A stretch of DNA of 6,211 bases from Prevotellaceae bacterium. GTDB lineage: Bacteria; Bacteroidota; Bacteroidia; Bacteroidales; UBA932. Under the pieces are notes generated by a model, which saw only the letters and a list, made by a program, of their open reading frames with translations, did not search any database and was not told the DNA's origin. The stretch spans positions 1 through 6,211 of the forward strand of contig JAIRXY010000246.1 in assembly GCA_031268055.1 (NCBI GenBank), in the 5' to 3' direction. The position numbers and the translations under genes were made by a program. Shown here piece after piece: positions 4,781-6,211 of this stretch (position 1 is its first letter; each line of letters opens with the position of its first letter).

Positions 4781-6211
4781 TCAGAGAGATAAAATACATG
4801 ATGCTTGCTGAGCTATCCGCTCTGCGCAGTTAGCGCCGTCAATGGCAGAGGAGGTGATACCTCCGGCGTAGCCCGCGCCTTCGCCGCAGGGGTAGAGGTT
4901 GGCTATCTGGATGTGCTGCATTGTCTGCGGGTTGCGGGGTATACGCACAGGCGACGAAGTACGCGATTCGACAGCCAGCAGCATAGCTTCGTCGGTGAGG
5001 TAGCCGCGCATTTTCTTGCCAAACTCCAAAAACGCCTGACGCAGCGATTGGCTTACGAATCCGGGCAAAAGCGCGTGCAGCGGCGCCGAGGTTACGCCCG
5101 GTATGTAGGAGGTCTTGCCGAGCGACGATGATACCCTGCCGCTCACAAAATCGGTTAGCCGCTGCGCCGGTGCGGTTTGCGTAGCGCCGCCTGCCGCAAA
5201 CATAGCCCGCTCTACCTCCTGCCGGAAGCGTAAGCCAGCAAGCGCCCCAAATTTTTCGTACCGAACATAGTCGGCAAGGTTTACCTGCGCAACAACGCCG
5301 GCGTTGGCGTAGGGCGAGCTGCGCTGGGAGTTGGACATGCCGTTCACTACCAGCTCGCCGGGCGCCGTGGCCGACGGCACAATCATGCCGCCCGGACACA
5401 TGCAAAACGAAAACACACCCCGCTTCTGCACCTGCGTCACCAAGCTGTAAGCAGCGGCTGGCAAAAGCGGCGAGTAGCCTTTGCCGTGATACTGTATTTC
5501 GTTGATAAGCTCCTGCGGGTGCTCCACGCGCACGCCCAAGGCAAAAGGCTTGGCCTCAAGCGTCAGCCCCTGCTCGCTGAGCATCTCGTAAACATCACAG
5601 GCGGAGTGCCCTGTGGATAGTACTACCGCTATCCCCTCGTAGCGCGCTCCGCGCTCGTCGGCTACTCCTTGGGCTACGCCATTTTTTACAATAATGCCGG
5701 TTACGCGCGTATCAAAGTGGTACTCGCCGCCACAGCTGCAAATGGTTTGGCGAATATTGGCCGCTATACCCGGCAGCTTATCCGTTCCAATGTGCGGGTG
5801 CGCCTCTACCAGAATATCGGGGTTAGCGCCGTGCAGCGCCAGCTGCTGCAAAACGTGCGCAACGCTGCCGCGCTTGCTGGAACGGGTGTAAAGCTTGCCG
5901 TCGGAGTAAGTACCGGCGCCGCCTTCGCCAAAGCACCAGCTGGAGTTGGGATTAACGATGTGCTCACGGGTGAGCTTGGCTATATCGCGCTTGCGCTCTT
6001 TCACGCTTTTGCCACGCTCCAGAATCACCGGCTTCAACCCTTTTTCGAGCAACTTTAGCGCGGCAAAAAGTCCGGCGGGGCCTGCACCGACAATGATTAC
6101 GGGCGGCTTGTCCGCTACATTGCGGTAGGCAAAATGTGCAGGCGTATCGAGGGGTTGTTCGTCATTGCGGTAAACGTTGAATCGCAGCTGCAACAGCGCT
6201 TTTCCGCGCCG
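4781..6211 (-). CDS. FAD-dependent dehydrogenase-like protein (COG2509 type), 5' end outside window
   Basis: The minus-strand frame is open from the window edge to a TGA at 4781-4783, giving 476 visible codons. I count residues from the edge. A dinucleotide-binding Rossmann motif VIIVGAGPAG lies at 38-47, with the acidic strand end VILERG at 62-67. Next come WCFGEGGAGTYSDGKLYTR (92-110), a signature of this family, then STGHSACDVYEML (199-211) and PFALGVRVEHPQ (222-233). Further on are FSFCMCPGGMIVPSA (267-281), VNGMSNSQR (289-297), and the C-terminal FAD contact region LYPCGEGAGYAGGI (439-452) with AIDGANCAERI. A TTG at 6191-6193 is a possible start but is unlikely, because upstream in-frame residues (RRGKAL) fit the family's N-terminal domain and members usually have about 510-540 residues. 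It is a cytoplasmic flavoprotein of unknown substrate. Weaker alternative names such as geranylgeranyl reductase or thioredoxin reductase-like do not fit these motifs. Confidence 0.9.
   Translation of the reverse strand, partial: RRGKALLQLRFNVYRNDEQPLDTPAHFAYRNVADKPPVIIVGAGPAGLFAALKLLEKGLKPVILERGKSVKERKRDIAKLTREHIVNPNSSWCFGEGGAGTYSDGKLYTRSSKRGSVAHVLQQLALHGANPDILVEAHPHIGTDKLPGIAANIRQTICSCGGEYHFDTRVTGIIVKNGVAQGVADERGARYEGIAVVLSTGHSACDVYEMLSEQGLTLEAKPFALGVRVEHPQELINEIQYHGKGYSPLLPAAAYSLVTQVQKRGVFSFCMCPGGMIVPSATAPGELVVNGMSNSQRSSPYANAGVVAQVNLADYVRYEKFGALAGLRFRQEVERAMFAAGGATQTAPAQRLTDFVSGRVSSSLGKTSYIPGVTSAPLHALLPGFVSQSLRQAFLEFGKKMRGYLTDEAMLLAVESRTSSPVRIPRNPQTMQHIQIANLYPCGEGAGYAGGITSSAIDGANCAERIAQQASCILSL

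Noticed and set aside
4839..5405. A 188-codon minus-strand frame inside the flavoprotein gene
   Set aside because: It overlaps the well-supported FAD protein in another frame and is rich in Arg, Ala and Cys as expected for an out-of-frame reading.
6191..6193. TTG as the true start of the FAD-dependent protein
   Set aside because: The frame stays open to the window edge and the protein would be shorter than the family, so the start is most likely outside the window.
1..6211. CRISPR array, insertion sequence, phage or defence system
   Set aside because: No spaced direct repeats, transposase, integrase, nuclease or toxin-like proteins are visible on either strand.

Overview
The window looks like chromosomal DNA from a Bacteroidota bacterium, most likely of the order Bacteroidales and fermentative. 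Three things point there: a secreted protein ending in a Por/type IX secretion (T9SS) sorting domain; two promoters of the Bacteroidota type (TTG/TTTG, about 20 bp, then TAnnTTTG); and A-rich leaders without strong Shine-Dalgarno sequences. The species cannot be fixed from the sequence.

Left part, + strand (1-2398): the last 76 codons of acetate kinase (ackA), then phosphate butyryltransferase (ptb) and butyrate kinase (buk). Ptb and Buk together turn butyryl-CoA into butyrate plus ATP through butyryl-phosphate, and AckA does the matching last step for acetate. This is a short-chain fatty acid and substrate-level phosphorylation locus. The 119-bp ackA-ptb gap holds GC-rich inverted repeats.

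Middle part, + strand (2399-4211): a secreted T9SS-cargo protein of unknown function with its own promoter, then a hairpin and U-tract, then a small membrane protein of the UPF0316/DUF2179 (DUF5698) family. The terminator-like hairpin ends about 10 nt before the start codon of the membrane protein, which is an odd layout.

Convergent gap (4212-4587): about 375 bp of AT-rich DNA without a convincing gene. Its right end holds a strong terminator for the minus-strand tRNA.

Right part, - strand (4588-6211): tRNA-Val(UAC) with a very clear Bacteroidota promoter, and upstream of it a large FAD-dependent dehydrogenase-like protein (COG2509 type) whose N-terminus lies beyond the window edge.

I found no mobile element, CRISPR array, phage gene or defence module. 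Most of the window is ordinary; the points worth a second look are small regulatory or structural features and the ackA-ptb-buk grouping.
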